Shown here in pieces: positions 1 through 9,382 of a stretch of DNA of 64,000 bases. Location: contig NZ_CP054861.1 of assembly GCF_013459645.1 (NCBI RefSeq), forward strand, positions 4,514,001-4,578,000. Reading direction: 5' to 3'. Origin of the DNA: Martelella sp. NC20 (GTDB taxonomy: Bacteria; Pseudomonadota; Alphaproteobacteria; Rhizobiales; Rhizobiaceae). The notes under the pieces are model-generated. The model was not told the origin of the DNA and did not search any database. It saw nothing but the letters and a program-made list of their open reading frames with translations. The position numbers and the translations under genes are program-made. Position 1 is the first letter of the stretch. Each line of letters begins with the position of its first letter.

Positions 1-73
1 TGCCTTCGCTCTCGACGATGCTACTGCCGAACCGGTAAAAGTCCGATAGTGGCGGCGCGATCGCCATTGCCAT
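1..73 (-). CDS. Partial gene divergent from the IclR regulator (5' end only)
   Basis: The reverse strand reads from an ATG at 73 to the window edge without a stop, giving 24 residues beginning MAMAIAPPLSDF and ending near IVESEG. A second ATG lies two codons in. The 36-bp gap to the divergent IclR gene is the usual layout of an IclR regulator and its target operon, so this is probably the first gene of that target. Too little is present to name a family. Confidence 0.45.
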   Translation of the reverse strand, partial: MAMAIAPPLSDFYRFGSSIVESEG

Positions 74-109
74 ATTCGAAACCGACCAAAGTGAACGGCA
101 GCATTACCA

Positions 110-883
110 GTGGATGATCAGACCGGCCAGATACCGACAAACCTTCGCCTGCTGATGGTGCTCGAGGCGCTCGCCGAAGCGGGAGCGCCGGTCACGCCAA
201 CGGAAGTCAATCAGACGCTCGGCCTGCCGAAGCCGACGATCCACCGGCTGTTTTCGACGCTCGAGGCCGAGGGCTTCATCCAGCGCGAGATCGACGGCCG
301 CGGCTATTCGCCCGGCAGCCGCCTCAGGATCATGTCGGCGGGCATCATGTCGTCGCTGAGGATCCGCACCGCCCGTCAGGCGATCCTGACGGCGCTCGCC
401 GAACAGATCAACGAGACCTGCAACATCTCGCTGCCCGACCGCGACGCGATGATCTATCTCGAGCGCGTCGAGACCAAATGGCCGCTGAGGATCCAGCTTC
501 CCGTGGGCACGCGGGTGCCGTTCTACTGCACATCCGCCGGCAAGATCTACCTGAGTTCGCTCGATGACAAGCATCTCAACGGCTATCTGAACGCGGCCGA
601 ACTCAGCCCGCGCGCGGCCAACACCATGACATCGCCCGAGGCGGTGATGGCCGAGATCAAGCGCATCCGCAAAAACGGCTATTCCACCGACAACGAGGAA
701 TTCATGGACGGCATGATCGCCGTCGCGGTTCCGATCCGCGACAGCTTCGGCCGCCTTGTCTCCTCGCTCTCCTTCCACGCCCCGTTGCAGCGGCTCTCGC
801 TCGACGAGGCGATCGGCCATGTCGGCCTGCTGAACGAGGCCTCCGCCAGGCTCTCGGCGCTCATCAGCGCTCCAGCGGACTGA
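110..883 (+). CDS. IclR-family transcriptional regulator
   Basis: A 257-residue protein with a winged helix-turn-helix at about residues 10-70 (LGLPKPTIHRLFSTLE is the recognition region) followed by the IclR effector-binding domain at about 85-250. Full family length. The start codon is GTG at 110; no in-frame ATG fits the conserved N-terminus. IclR proteins usually control an adjacent catabolic operon through a small aromatic or sugar-acid ligand, and the divergent partial gene at 1-73 is the likely target. The ligand cannot be told from sequence. Confidence 0.9.
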   Translation: MDDQTGQIPTNLRLLMVLEALAEAGAPVTPTEVNQTLGLPKPTIHRLFSTLEAEGFIQREIDGRGYSPGSRLRIMSAGIMSSLRIRTARQAILTALAEQINETCNISLPDRDAMIYLERVETKWPLRIQLPVGTRVPFYCTSAGKIYLSSLDDKHLNGYLNAAELSPRAANTMTSPEAVMAEIKRIRKNGYSTDNEEFMDGMIAVAVPIRDSFGRLVSSLSFHAPLQRLSLDEAIGHVGLLNEASARLSALISAPAD

Positions 884-898
884 AATCGCGCCGGGCGC

Positions 899-1693
899 TC
901 AGCTTTCGTCGTCGCCGTTCACATATTTCTCGAACTTCGCAAGCGCCGTGCCCTCGAGCCTGCCTTCGCGGATGAAATGGACCTTCCTCGGGTCGACCTT
1001 GCGGCCATTGATCGAGACTTCGTAGTGCAGGTGTGCGCCGGTGACGAGACCGGTCTTGCCGACATAGCCGATCAACTGGCCCTGCTCCACATGGCTGCCG
1101 ACCTTGACGCCCGCGGCGAATTTGCTCTGATGGCTGTAGGCGGTCTGGTAGCCATGGCCGTGATCGATCACCATCTGCTTGCCGTCGCCGCCATGGGTCC
1201 CGGCAAATGTCACCGTCCCGTCAGCGGCGGCATAGATCGGCGTGCCGACCGGAGCCGCCCAGTCCGCGCCCGAATGCATGCGCGAATAGCCGAGCACCGG
1301 ATGATGCCGCCGGCCGAAGCCGGAGGTCGCCCGGCCATCGGGCACCGGGTTGCGCAGCAGATACTGGCCGAGCCGATTGCCATCGCCATCGAAATAACCG
1401 GCCTTTCCGCTTTCCGGATCGCGGTAGCGGTAAACGCTGATCCTGTTGCTGCCGAGTTGCAGCACCATGTCGAGCGCTTTCGACGCCGGCGACAAAGTCT
1501 GCGCCGGCTTGTCCGCGGCATAGGACAGCCGCAGCCTGTCGTCGGGACCTGCCGCCCCGCCAGCCTCCGACTTGCCTTCCAGCGGGCTTACGAAATGATC
1601 GATCGCGGCGGTCTCGTTTTGCGGCGAGAGCGCGGGCGTACAGGCCGACAGCGCAACAAGGCCTGCCAGCATCATCAGGGGAAACGTTTTCAA
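899..1693 (-). CDS. M23 (LytM-type) peptidase, putative lipoprotein
   Basis: A 264-residue protein with a lipoprotein signal (LSAC, lipid-bearing Cys18) and a C-terminal M23 domain at about 115-240. The zinc and catalytic residues of active LytM enzymes are visible: H140 and D144 (HSGAD), H188 (YSHQ) and H221/H223 (HLHYE), so it should cleave peptidoglycan cross-bridges rather than act only as an amidase activator. It is short for the group: many alphaproteobacterial relatives carry a longer N-terminal part, here reduced to about 90 residues. It is convergent with the IclR gene and predicted periplasmic, membrane-anchored. Confidence 0.85.
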   Translation of the reverse strand: MKTFPLMMLAGLVALSACTPALSPQNETAAIDHFVSPLEGKSEAGGAAGPDDRLRLSYAADKPAQTLSPASKALDMVLQLGSNRISVYRYRDPESGKAGYFDGDGNRLGQYLLRNPVPDGRATSGFGRRHHPVLGYSRMHSGADWAAPVGTPIYAAADGTVTFAGTHGGDGKQMVIDHGHGYQTAYSHQSKFAAGVKVGSHVEQGQLIGYVGKTGLVTGAHLHYEVSINGRKVDPRKVHFIREGRLEGTALAKFEKYVNGDDES

Positions 1694-1817
1694 GCCTTGC
1701 CTTCCAAATCAGTTGTCGGCCGGCAAGAGCCCTTGGAAGATGGCGGAAATGACACCCGGTTTCGGCAGGAAAATGATGCCGCGAGAATGTCATGAAATCG
1801 CCATTGATCAGCAATAC

Positions 1818-1833
1818 AAATGTAACTACATTT
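1818..1833. promoter_or_regulatory. Palindromic operator candidate upstream of brnT
   Basis: A perfect 7-2-7 inverted repeat (AAATGTA-AC-TACATTT) ends 5 bp before the brnT start codon. BrnA antitoxins repress their own promoter through a ribbon-helix-helix domain, so this is the obvious autoregulatory operator. The symmetry is seen directly; binding is inferred. Confidence 0.55.
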
Positions 1834-1838
1834 GACCC

Positions 1839-2123
1839 ATGAAGTTTGAATGGGACCGGGTCAAAAGCCTCAGAAACCTGGAAAAGCACGGCATCAGCTT
1901 TGAAGACGCCTGCAGGATATTCGAAGGGCCGGTCCTGACGAAACGCGATGACCGCTTCGAGTACGGAGAAGCACGCCACATAAGCATAGGCTGTATCGAG
2001 AAGTTGCTGATTATCGTGGTGGTGCACACAGATCGGAACGGTCGCACCCGTCTGATTTCAGCGCGACGCGCCAACAGAAGAGAAAGGGTTCTATTCAATG
2101 CCGCTATCGAACGCAAAACTTAA
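1839..2123 (+). CDS. brnT: BrnT-family ribonuclease toxin
   Basis: A 94-residue protein of the BrnT family, a RelE-like ribonuclease fold. The family's opening (FEWDxxKxxxNxxKHGISFEDA) and its C-terminal RLISARRANRRER segment, which carries the catalytic basic residues, are intact. It overlaps brnA by 26 bp and is translationally coupled to it, in the toxin-first order typical of brnTA. BrnT cleaves RNA and stops growth until neutralised by BrnA. The palindrome just upstream probably serves autorepression. Confidence 0.9.
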   Translation: MKFEWDRVKSLRNLEKHGISFEDACRIFEGPVLTKRDDRFEYGEARHISIGCIEKLLIIVVVHTDRNGRTRLISARRANRRERVLFNAAIERKT

Positions 2124-2346
2124 AACCCTTGCCGAACGTGGCGACGACGACATCGACTACAGCGACATTCCGGAACTGGACGAGGCGTTCTTCCGGGAGG
2201 CAAAGCTGGTCGAACCCGTCGCCAAGTCGCAGATCACGATGCGACTCGACAGCGATGTCCTTGAATGGTTCAGGTCACAGGGAAAAGGCTATCAGACCCG
2301 CATCAACGCGGTTTTGAAGGCCTATATGCGGGCGCAGGAGAAGTAG
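2098..2346 (+). CDS. brnA: BrnA-family antitoxin
   Basis: An 82-residue BrnA antitoxin. The N-terminal half is acidic (ERGDDDIDYSDIPELDEAFF) and would wrap the toxin. The C-terminal half holds the ribbon-helix-helix DNA-binding segment, from KSQITMRLDSDVLEWF to YQTRINAVLKAYM. It starts inside brnT. Expected to neutralise BrnT and, with it, repress the operon. Confidence 0.9.
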   Translation: MPLSNAKLKTLAERGDDDIDYSDIPELDEAFFREAKLVEPVAKSQITMRLDSDVLEWFRSQGKGYQTRINAVLKAYMRAQEK

Positions 2347-2369
2347 CAGGACCTGCCGTATAGCTCATA

Positions 2370-2741
2370 TCATGTTCTCTCGTAGATACCGCGCCGACGA
2401 TATCTGGCATGGCCAAGTAGTGAAAAAACGCCGCCGATTGTCGTGAAATTACACGAGTCGTTTTCGACGCATTCCGGTATGTGCGCATTGGCCCAGGCTC
2501 GGGTCAGTATGCCACTGCGAGAAAGTTCAGCAAAAGCCTTTGAAAATTCGGTAAAAGTCACGCCCTTTTCGTGAAGGCGTCCACCTTTGTTGTTTGGAAT
2601 AAGGTAGACGAGGGCGTCCTCGCCTCTTCGCATGCCTATTCCTTTAACCTTGAAATCACTGCGCGCTTCAGGTTTGGGAATCACAGTTCCGGGCGGAAGC
2701 TGACGAATGCGTTCGATGATATCTGCATGTTCAGCTTCCAT
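2370..2741 (-). CDS. Hypothetical protein, 123 aa
   Basis: Not recognised. A strong ribosome-binding site (GGGAGGCGGGA) directly precedes the ATG at 2741, which supports translation. The predicted protein is soluble, with no signal peptide or membrane helix. The first 60 residues look like a compact alpha/beta domain, and two cysteines (PECVENDSC) sit late in the chain. It is convergent with brnA and lies upstream of, but opposite to nothing in, the leftward gatCA genes. Base composition is somewhat lower in GC than in gatA, as in the adjacent brnTA, so the three may have arrived together. Confidence 0.55.
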   Translation of the reverse strand: MEAEHADIIERIRQLPPGTVIPKPEARSDFKVKGIGMRRGEDALVYLIPNNKGGRLHEKGVTFTEFSKAFAELSRSGILTRAWANAHIPECVENDSCNFTTIGGVFSLLGHARYRRRGIYERT

Positions 2742-2757
2742 TCCCGCCTCCCTTTTC

Positions 2758-4239
2758 CTACCACCACTTCTCCGGCGTGAACCGTCCGGCGGCCTGTTCC
2801 ATCACCGCGGCGGTGCGGAACAGGGTCTCTTCCTCGAACGGCTTGCCGATGAGCTGGAGGCCGAGGGGAAGGCCCCTGGGATCGAGGCCCGCGGGCACGG
2901 AGATGCCCGGAAGGCCGGCCATGTTGACCGTCACCGTGAAGATGTCGTTGAGGTACATCTTCACCGGATCGTTCGCCATGTCCTGATCGGCAATGCCGAA
3001 GGCGGCCGATGGGGTGGCAGGCGTCAGGATAGTGTCGATGCCGTCGGCGAACACGGTCTCGAAGTCGCGCCGGATCAGCGTGCGCACCTTCTGGGCCCGC
3101 AGGTAATAGGCGTCATAATAGCCGGCCGAAAGCACATAGGTGCCGATCATGATGCGACGCTGCACTTCCTTGCCGAAGCCCTCGGCGCGCGTCTTCTCAT
3201 ACATGTCGGAAATATCCTTGCCGTCCACGCGCAGCCCGTATCTGACGCCGTCATAGCGGGCAAGGTTGGAGGAGGCTTCGGCGGGTGCCACGATGTAATA
3301 GGCGGGCAGCGCGTATCTGGTGTGCGGCAGCGAGATATCGACGATCTCGGCGCCGGCATCCTTCAGCATGGCGATGCCCTGTTGCCAGAGCTTTTCGATT
3401 TCCTCCGGCATGCCGTCGACGCGGTATTCTCTCGGAATGCCGATCTTCATGCCCTTCACCGACTGGCCGATCGCGGCCTCGTAGTCGGGAACAGGCAGGT
3501 CGACCGAGGTCGTGTCCTTGTCATCGACGCTCGCCATGGATTTCAACAGGATTGCCGCATCGCGCACGTCGCGCGCGATCGGACCCGCCTGATCGAGCGA
3601 CGAGGCGAACGCCACCACGCCAAAGCGCGAGCACCGGCCATAGGTGGGCTTGATGCCGACCGTGCCGGTAAAGGCGGCCGGCTGGCGGATCGACCCGCCG
3701 GTATCGGTCGCGGTCGCGCCCGCGCACAGATGCGCGGCAACGGCCGCCGCAGACCCGCCGGACGAGCCGCCCGGCACCAGATCCATGTTCGAGCCCTTGG
3801 CCTTCCACGGGTTGATCACCGGCCCGTAATAGGAGGTCTCGTTGGAGGAGCCCATGGCGAACTCGTCCATGTTGAGCTTGCCGAGCATCACCGCGCCGTC
3901 ATCCCAGAGGTTCTGGGTCACGGTCGATTCATATTTCGGCTTGAAGCCGTCGAGAATGTGGGAGGCCGCCTGGGTGTGGACGTCTCGGGTGCCGAACAGG
4001 TCCTTGACGCCGAGCGGAATGCCTTCGAGCGCGCCGGCCGTGCCCTGCGACAGCTTCATGTCGGAAGCCTTGGCCATCGCCGTCGCCTTGTCATGGGTAA
4101 CGGCGACATAGGCGTTGAAAGCGACGTTATGGTCATCGATCGCCTTCAGATAGGCGGCGGTGAGCTCGGTCGCGGTAATCTCCTTGCCCGTGAGCTTGTC
4201 GCGGGCCTCGGCAATGGTCAGGCTGGTCAGTTCGGTCAT
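2758..4239 (-). CDS. gatA: Aspartyl/glutamyl-tRNA amidotransferase subunit A
   Basis: A 493-residue amidase-signature protein, the usual GatA length. It hydrolyses glutamine and passes ammonia to GatB to convert Glu-tRNA(Gln) or Asp-tRNA(Asn). The Ser-cisSer-Lys triad is visible as K79 (GVKDLFG), S159 (GGSSGGS) and S183 (TGGSIRQP). GTG and ATG codons lie 3 and 2 codons further upstream, but ATG 4239 ([12 protein letters not shown]) matches the family start. It follows gatC with a 35-bp gap; gatB is not in the window. Confidence 0.97.
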   Translation of the reverse strand: MTELTSLTIAEARDKLTGKEITATELTAAYLKAIDDHNVAFNAYVAVTHDKATAMAKASDMKLSQGTAGALEGIPLGVKDLFGTRDVHTQAASHILDGFKPKYESTVTQNLWDDGAVMLGKLNMDEFAMGSSNETSYYGPVINPWKAKGSNMDLVPGGSSGGSAAAVAAHLCAGATATDTGGSIRQPAAFTGTVGIKPTYGRCSRFGVVAFASSLDQAGPIARDVRDAAILLKSMASVDDKDTTSVDLPVPDYEAAIGQSVKGMKIGIPREYRVDGMPEEIEKLWQQGIAMLKDAGAEIVDISLPHTRYALPAYYIVAPAEASSNLARYDGVRYGLRVDGKDISDMYEKTRAEGFGKEVQRRIMIGTYVLSAGYYDAYYLRAQKVRTLIRRDFETVFADGIDTILTPATPSAAFGIADQDMANDPVKMYLNDIFTVTVNMAGLPGISVPAGLDPRGLPLGLQLIGKPFEEETLFRTAAVMEQAAGRFTPEKWW

Positions 4240-4274
4240 GGGCATCACTTTGTTGCGGTGGCAAGGTGGAGGGT

Positions 4275-4562
4275 CTACTCGACGACCTTCGGCACCAGAA
4301 AGAAATTGCGTTCCGTCTCGGGCGCGTTGGCGACGATGTCGTCGGCCTTGTCGCCATCGGTGACGACGTCTTCGCGCTTCTTCATCACCATCGGCATCAC
4401 CGAGGTCATCGGCTCGACGCCCTCGACATTGACCTCGCCCAATTGCTCGACGAAACCGAGGATCGCATTCAGTTCGCCGGTCATGCGCTCGGCCGCCTCA
4501 TCATCGACGGCGATGCGGGCCAGCTTGGCAACACGTTTTACGGTCGCGGTGTCTACGGACAT
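4275..4562 (-). CDS. gatC: Aspartyl/glutamyl-tRNA amidotransferase subunit C
   Basis: A 95-residue GatC. The small subunit wraps GatA and GatB and stabilises the complex. Family landmarks are the N-terminal [13 protein letters not shown] segment and the conserved central VEPMTS. The reading frame is open further upstream, but ATG 4562 (MSVDTATV) gives the standard length. First gene of a gatC-gatA operon. Confidence 0.95.
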   Translation of the reverse strand: MSVDTATVKRVAKLARIAVDDEAAERMTGELNAILGFVEQLGEVNVEGVEPMTSVMPMVMKKREDVVTDGDKADDIVANAPETERNFFLVPKVVE

Positions 4563-4634
4563 GAAAGCTCTCCGGTTCTGATTTCTCCCTGACGCTATAA
4601 AGGGCGTTACCGCCCTTCGCAACGGGCCAATTGA

Positions 4635-5339
4635 TCAGATGTCGACCGTTTCGCCGGGTTTCGGCGTCAGCACTTCCGTCGGCCCCGACGCCATGCCGGT
4701 GACGAAAGACTCCGGCGTCTGGTCGATGATCGGGAATGTGCCGTAATGGATCGGCAGCACGGTCTCGAAGTTGAAATAGCGCTGGCAGGCGAGCGCCGCC
4801 ACCGCGCCGCCCATGGTAAACCGGTCGCCGATCGGCACCAGGCCGACCTGCGGCGCGTGCAACTCGTTGATCAGCGCCATGTCCGAAAAGATATCGGTGT
4901 CGCCCATATGGTAGGTCGTCGGCTCGTCATCGATATGCAGCATCAGCCCGTTCGGATTGCCGAGCGCATGGGACACGCCGTCCTCGGTGATGAAGGCGGA
5001 GGAATGCAGCGCATTGGTGAAGGTGACGGTGAAGTTTCCGAAATCGACGGTTCCGCCGGTATTGCCGGCCTCCAGCTTCTCCACCCCCTGCTTGCCGAGC
5101 CAGGCGGCAAGGTCGGCATTGGCGAGCACGGTCGCGCCGGTTTCCTTTGCGATCGGCACGGTATCGCCGAGGTGATCGCCGTGGCCATGGGTCAGAAGGA
5201 TATGGGTGACGCCCTTGACCGCCGCATCGCGATCAAGCCCTTTGAACGACGGGTTCCCGCTCAGGAACGGATCGATGAGAATGGTTGCCTTCGCGGTTTC
5301 CAGACGAAACGCGGAATGCCCGAGCCAGGTCAGCTTCAT
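4635..5339 (-). CDS. UPF0173 metal-dependent hydrolase (MBL fold)
   Basis: A 234-residue metallo-beta-lactamase-fold protein of the UPF0173 group, full length. The HxHxDH metal motif is at residues 51-56 (HGHGDH), with further ligands in GDTDIF and PIHYG. The physiological substrate of the family is unknown. ATG 5339 ([11 protein letters not shown]) is the family start; upstream in-frame codons are not conserved. It lies 72 bp upstream of gatC on the same strand and is divergent from ruvX. Confidence 0.92.
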   Translation of the reverse strand: MKLTWLGHSAFRLETAKATILIDPFLSGNPSFKGLDRDAAVKGVTHILLTHGHGDHLGDTVPIAKETGATVLANADLAAWLGKQGVEKLEAGNTGGTVDFGNFTVTFTNALHSSAFITEDGVSHALGNPNGLMLHIDDEPTTYHMGDTDIFSDMALINELHAPQVGLVPIGDRFTMGGAVAALACQRYFNFETVLPIHYGTFPIIDQTPESFVTGMASGPTEVLTPKPGETVDI

Positions 5340-5442
5340 TTTGCTTTTCCTTCTTGGTGGCGTTAAGAGTTCTTCCCAACACCTAACGCGGCCGCGCGCC
5401 ATTTTCCATCAAAGCGTGGCAAAAGGCGCCAAGAAAACACCG

Positions 5443-5919
5443 ATGACAGTCCATACCATTGAAGAACTGGCCGCAGCGCTTGGCCCTTCCACAGCCATTG
5501 CCGGGCTCGACCTCGGCACAAAGACCATCGGCCTTGCGGTTTCCGACCTTTCGCGCCGCTTTGCAACGCCGCGCCCGGTGCTGAAGCGGATCAAGTTCAC
5601 GCAGGATGCCGAAGCGCTGCTGGCCTTTGCCGAGAAGGAACGGATCGCCGGCTTCGTCATCGGCCTGCCGATGAATATGGATGGCAGCGCCGGGCCGCGG
5701 GTGCAGGCTACCCGGGCGTTTGTGCGCACCATGGAGGAAAAGACCGCCCTGCCGTTCTGCTTCTGGGACGAAAGACTTTCGACGGTCGCCGCCGAGCGCG
5801 CGCTTCTGGAAATGGATGTCTCGCGGCAAAAGCGTGCGGGAAGAATCGATTCGGCGGCCGCCGCCTTCATTCTCCAGGGCGCGCTCGACCGGCTGGCGGC
5901 AATCGGCGGGCAGCGATGA
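5443..5919 (+). CDS. ruvX: Putative pre-16S rRNA nuclease (YqgF/RuvX)
   Basis: A 158-residue RNase H-fold protein. The first catalytic Asp is D23 ([15 protein letters not shown]). The conserved GLPxNMDGS and FWDERLST segments and the late [12 protein letters not shown], with the last acidic residue, are all present. The family processes the 5' end of 16S rRNA and was once proposed as a Holliday-junction resolvase. ATG 5443 is used; an in-frame GTG at 5416 would add nine residues (VAKGAKKTP). Confidence 0.93.
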   Translation: MTVHTIEELAAALGPSTAIAGLDLGTKTIGLAVSDLSRRFATPRPVLKRIKFTQDAEALLAFAEKERIAGFVIGLPMNMDGSAGPRVQATRAFVRTMEEKTALPFCFWDERLSTVAAERALLEMDVSRQKRAGRIDSAAAAFILQGALDRLAAIGGQR

Positions 5920-5923
5920 CCGG

Positions 5924-6097
5924 TTATTCCTGCGCCGGTTCGAGCTCACCGCGCAGCATGCGGTTGGGATCGAACATGTGATCCACGAAGGCGATAGCCA
6001 TGAGGATCGCGCCGCTGACGGCGAGCTCGACCGGCAGGCATGCGAGACACACGCCCAATATCGCCACCTGATAACGCCGCACGCGGACTTCCTGCAT
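5924..6097 (-). CDS. Small membrane protein, hypothetical
   Basis: A 57-residue protein with one or two hydrophobic segments (about residues 11-35) and a charged C-terminus. An AAGGG ribosome-binding site sits 8 bases before ATG 6097; an in-frame GTG at 6106 is less well placed. Convergent with ruvX (4-bp gap). No function can be assigned; similar short membrane proteins are common beside housekeeping genes in Rhizobiales. Confidence 0.55.
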   Translation of the reverse strand: MQEVRVRRYQVAILGVCLACLPVELAVSGAILMAIAFVDHMFDPNRMLRGELEPAQE

Positions 6098-6201
6098 TTG
6101 CTTCACCCTTCAGCGGTTATCTCTGGCAGAAACCTTGTCCATCTGGCAAGCAATGATCGGCGGCAAAGTTAACCGCAGAACAATTCAAACCGGTAATCCG
6201 C

Positions 6202-7128
6202 ATGCTCATCATCTTCGAAAGCGTCCTGCCGATCTTCCTGATCATAGCCTTCGGCGTCGTGCTGAAGCGCGTTCCGCTGTTCAGCGAGGCGTTCTGGGCC
6301 GGCCTCAACCAGCTCGGCTACTACGTGCTGTTTCCCGCACTACTGGTCACCACGCTGGCGCGCGCCGACTTCTCCTCGCTTGATGCCGGGCGGATCGGCT
6401 GGGTCACGCTGCTGGCGGTCGCCGCCATATCCGCGCTTTCGATCGCGCTCTGGCCTATCCTGAAACGCACCGGTCTCGGCCGTCCGGCCTTCACCTCGGT
6501 GTTTCAGACCACGACGCGCTGGAATGCCTTTGTGGCGCTGGCGATCGCCGACAAGTTTGCCGGGCTCGAGGGCATGGCGGTGATCTCGCTGATGATGACG
6601 GCAACGATCCTGCCGCTCAACATCATCAATGTCCTCGTCCTGGTTTCGTTTTCGGAGGAAAAGACCAATATCAAGGTGATGGTGCGCAATGTCGTCACCA
6701 ATCCGCTGATTATCGCAGCACTCGTCTCGATCATCATCAATGCCCTGGGGATACCGATCTACGATCCACTTTACGCCGCCCTCGACCTGCTTGCCCGCGC
6801 GGCACTCGGCATGGGCCTGCTCCTGGTCGGCGCCGGGCTGGTGATTTCCGATGCGCTGAAGCCGAAGCCGATGGTGCTGCTGCCGACGGTGCTGAAGCTG
6901 ATCCTGTTTCCGCTGGTCACCTACGCCCTAGCCACCGCTTTCGGCGTTACCGGCATGCCGCTCACTGTCATGGTGCTCGGCGCCAGCGTTCCCACCGCCA
7001 TGAACGGCTATGTGCTCGCCCGCCAACTCGGCGGCGATGCAAGGCTCTATTCGGCGGTTGTCACGGTGCAGACGGTCGCCTCGATCGTAACCCTGCCGAT
7101 CGCCCTGCTGCTTGTCGGCGGCGGGTGA
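6202..7128 (+). CDS. AEC-family transporter (auxin efflux carrier type)
   Basis: A 308-residue integral membrane protein with about ten hydrophobic segments in two halves, the Mem_trans/AEC architecture of secondary carriers with the BASS-like fold. Bacterial members move dicarboxylates such as malonate or malate, or related anions; the substrate here cannot be read. The VxGAxxPTAMNGYVLARQLGGD region near residues 260-285 is the conserved C-terminal block. The next gene starts 9 bp downstream, so the two are probably cotranscribed. Confidence 0.9.
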   Translation: MLIIFESVLPIFLIIAFGVVLKRVPLFSEAFWAGLNQLGYYVLFPALLVTTLARADFSSLDAGRIGWVTLLAVAAISALSIALWPILKRTGLGRPAFTSVFQTTTRWNAFVALAIADKFAGLEGMAVISLMMTATILPLNIINVLVLVSFSEEKTNIKVMVRNVVTNPLIIAALVSIIINALGIPIYDPLYAALDLLARAALGMGLLLVGAGLVISDALKPKPMVLLPTVLKLILFPLVTYALATAFGVTGMPLTVMVLGASVPTAMNGYVLARQLGGDARLYSAVVTVQTVASIVTLPIALLLVGGG

Positions 7129-7137
7129 GGCCGGATC

Positions 7138-7515
7138 ATGGCAGAGCCGATCTTCATCAATTCCCTCGTTTTCGTTTCCGACATGAAGCGGTCGGTGGGC
7201 TTTTATTGCGACCTGCTCGGCCAGACGATCGCGCAGGATCACGGCGATTTCGTGCAGCTCGAAAACGGGCTGGCACTCCATGTCGGCAGCGCCCTCGAGA
7301 CCACCATGTTCGGTGCGCCTTCCGGCGACCGGACCCGCTATGGCCGCGGCAATCTGGTGCTCTATTTCGAAACCGACGATCTTGAGGGGATGTTTGCAAA
7401 GATGGCGAAAGCGACAGACCTGATCCACCCGATCCAAACCCAGGCCTGGGGCCAGAAAGTGTTCCGCTGCTACGATCCCGATGGGCATATCATCGAAATC
7501 GGCGAGCCAATGTGA
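7138..7515 (+). CDS. VOC-family (glyoxalase/bleomycin resistance) protein
   Basis: A 125-residue single-module vicinal-oxygen-chelate protein with paired beta-alpha-beta-beta-beta units. Likely metal ligands are an early His or Glu and the terminal Glu in DGHIIEIGEP. It starts 9 bp after the AEC transporter. The family includes lyases, dioxygenases and drug-binding proteins, and the substrate here is unknown. Confidence 0.88.
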   Translation: MAEPIFINSLVFVSDMKRSVGFYCDLLGQTIAQDHGDFVQLENGLALHVGSALETTMFGAPSGDRTRYGRGNLVLYFETDDLEGMFAKMAKATDLIHPIQTQAWGQKVFRCYDPDGHIIEIGEPM

Positions 7516-7558
7516 TGGCGGCATTGCGCACTTGGCTTTCCTTGAAGGCAGGTAAAAC

Positions 7559-8098
7559 ATGAGCCAGATCATTTTTCTGCACGGAGCATCCAGCAGCGGA
7601 AAATCCACTCTCGCCCGCCACATACAGGCAACAATCGAGAAGCCGTTTTGGCATATCTCAATTGATCACCTGCGCGATTCAGGTGTGCTGCCGACAGAGC
7701 GGTTCAAGAACGGCGATTTCGAATGGCGCGAAAGTCGGTCATCTTTTTTTGCCGGTTTCCACGCCTCGCTGGCAGCATACGCCCACACAGGAAACAATCT
7801 CATTGTGGAACACATTCTGGATACGGACGGATGGTATGAAGCTCTGCAGAGACAACTCGCACCCTTCGATGTCTACTTCGTCGCGGTCCGCTGTCCGCTG
7901 CGTGTCCTCATCGAGCGCGAAAGAGCCCGTGGGAACCGGATAATCGGTAGCGCCAAGCAGGATTTCGAAACAATCCATGTCGGCAAAACATATGATCTTG
8001 AGATCCAGTCGCAGGACGGAATTGAATACAATACCGAACTTGTTTTGAAAGGCTGGAGATCGGGCCGGCGTATCTCAGATTTTTCACAACCGGCCTGA
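7559..8098 (+). CDS. Chloramphenicol phosphotransferase-like P-loop kinase
   Basis: A 179-residue P-loop kinase. The Walker A motif is at residues 9-17 (GASSSGKST), followed by the ISIDHLRD acidic segment and a lid with repeated arginines (LIERERARGNR). This is the CPT family, named for an O-phosphotransferase that inactivates chloramphenicol, but most members have unknown substrates. AGG precedes ATG 7559 at good spacing. Codon use is less GC-rich than in its neighbours. Confidence 0.85.
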   Translation: MSQIIFLHGASSSGKSTLARHIQATIEKPFWHISIDHLRDSGVLPTERFKNGDFEWRESRSSFFAGFHASLAAYAHTGNNLIVEHILDTDGWYEALQRQLAPFDVYFVAVRCPLRVLIERERARGNRIIGSAKQDFETIHVGKTYDLEIQSQDGIEYNTELVLKGWRSGRRISDFSQPA

Positions 8099-8152
8099 CG
8101 ACAAAACCAGCCAATTTTCTGACGGTGCGCTTGGACAGCATCTCCGATAACA

Positions 8153-8186
8153 AAAAGCCCCGCCGGATCGCTCCGGCGGGGCTTTT
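8153..8186. terminator. Bidirectional rho-independent terminator between the CPT-like gene and tuf
   Basis: A long GC-rich stem (GCCCCGCCGGA paired with TCCGGCGGGGC around a 4-base loop) is flanked by A-tract and T-tract, so it can end both the rightward CPT-like transcript and the leftward tuf transcript. It lies 20 bp beyond the tuf stop codon. Confidence 0.9.
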
Positions 8187-8206
8187 CATTTCTGTTCGAT
8201 CAAGCC

Positions 8207-9382
8207 TTACTTGATGATCGAGGCGACGATGCCGGCGCCGACGGTGCGGCCGCCTTCGCGGATCGCGAAGCGCAGCTTTTCTTCCATCGCGATCGGAACG
8301 ATCAGCTCGACGTCAACCGTGACGTTGTCGCCCGGCATCACCATTTCCGTGCCTTCCGGCAGCGTGACCACACCGGTCACGTCCGTGGTGCGGAAGTAGA
8401 ACTGCGGACGGTAGTTGGTGAAGAACGGCGTGTGACGGCCGCCTTCATCCTTCGTCAGGATATAGGCTTCTGCCTTGAACACGGTGTGCGGGGTAACCGA
8501 ACCGGGCTTGCACAGAATCTGGCCGCGCTCGACCTGATCGCGCTGAACGCCGCGGATCAGGGCGCCGATATTGTCGCCGGCCTGGCCCTGGTCGAGCAGC
8601 TTGCGGAACATTTCAACGCCGGTAACCGTCGTCTTCTGGGTGTCCTTGATGCCGACGATCTCGACTTCCTCGCCAACCTTGACGATGCCGCGTTCGACGC
8701 GACCGGTCACAACCGTACCGCGACCCGAGATCGAGAACACGTCCTCGATCGGCATCAGGAAGGGCAGGTCGATCGGACGCTCGGGCGTCGGGATATAGTC
8801 GTCGACGGCGGCCATCAGCGCGCGAACGGCGTCTTCGCCGATCGCCTTGTCGCCGTCCTGAAGAGCGACGAGAGCCGAACCCTTGATGATCGGGATTTCG
8901 TCGCCGGGGAACTCGTAACTGTCGAGCAGCTCGCGGACTTCCATTTCGACGAGTTCGAGAAGCTCTTCGTCATCGACCTGGTCGACCTTGTTCAGGAACA
9001 CCACGATCGCCGGAACGCCGACCTGACGGGCAAGCAGGATGTGCTCGCGGGTCTGCGGCATCGGGCCGTCGGCGGCCGACACGACCAGGATCGCGCCGTC
9101 CATCTGGGCAGCACCGGTGATCATGTTCTTCACATAGTCGGCGTGGCCGGGGCAGTCGACGTGGGCGTAGTGACGCTTTTCGGTCTCATACTCGACGTGG
9201 GCCGTCGAGATGGTGATGCCGCGGGCCTTTTCTTCCGGAGCCGCGTCGATCTGGTCATACGCGCGGAATTCGCCGAAATACTTCGTGATCGCTGCCGTCA
9301 GCGACGTCTTGCCATGGTCAACGTGGCCGATCGTGCCGATGTTTACGTGCGGCTTGCTCCGCTCAAACTTTGCTTTTGCCAT
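8207..9382 (-). CDS. tuf: Elongation factor Tu
   Basis: A 391-residue EF-Tu, full length, delivering aminoacyl-tRNA to the ribosome. The GTPase motifs GHVDHGKT (G1), DCPGH (G3) and NKVD (G4) are all intact, followed by the two beta-barrel domains. ATG 9382 ([14 protein letters not shown]) is the conserved start. tRNA-Tyr and tRNA-Gly lie about 1.8 kb upstream on the same strand, echoing the ancestral tyrT-glyT-tufB order, here interrupted by a diguanylate cyclase gene. A second tuf elsewhere is usual in this group but cannot be seen. Confidence 0.98.
   Translation of the reverse strand: MAKAKFERSKPHVNIGTIGHVDHGKTSLTAAITKYFGEFRAYDQIDAAPEEKARGITISTAHVEYETEKRHYAHVDCPGHADYVKNMITGAAQMDGAILVVSAADGPMPQTREHILLARQVGVPAIVVFLNKVDQVDDEELLELVEMEVRELLDSYEFPGDEIPIIKGSALVALQDGDKAIGEDAVRALMAAVDDYIPTPERPIDLPFLMPIEDVFSISGRGTVVTGRVERGIVKVGEEVEIVGIKDTQKTTVTGVEMFRKLLDQGQAGDNIGALIRGVQRDQVERGQILCKPGSVTPHTVFKAEAYILTKDEGGRHTPFFTNYRPQFYFRTTDVTGVVTLPEGTEMVMPGDNVTVDVELIVPIAMEEKLRFAIREGGRTVGAGIVASIIK

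Noticed and set aside
2707..4581. Long open frame on the plus strand through gatA
   Set aside because: It is the antisense of gatA; the gatA frame has all catalytic residues, and the other is His/Arg/Gly-rich.
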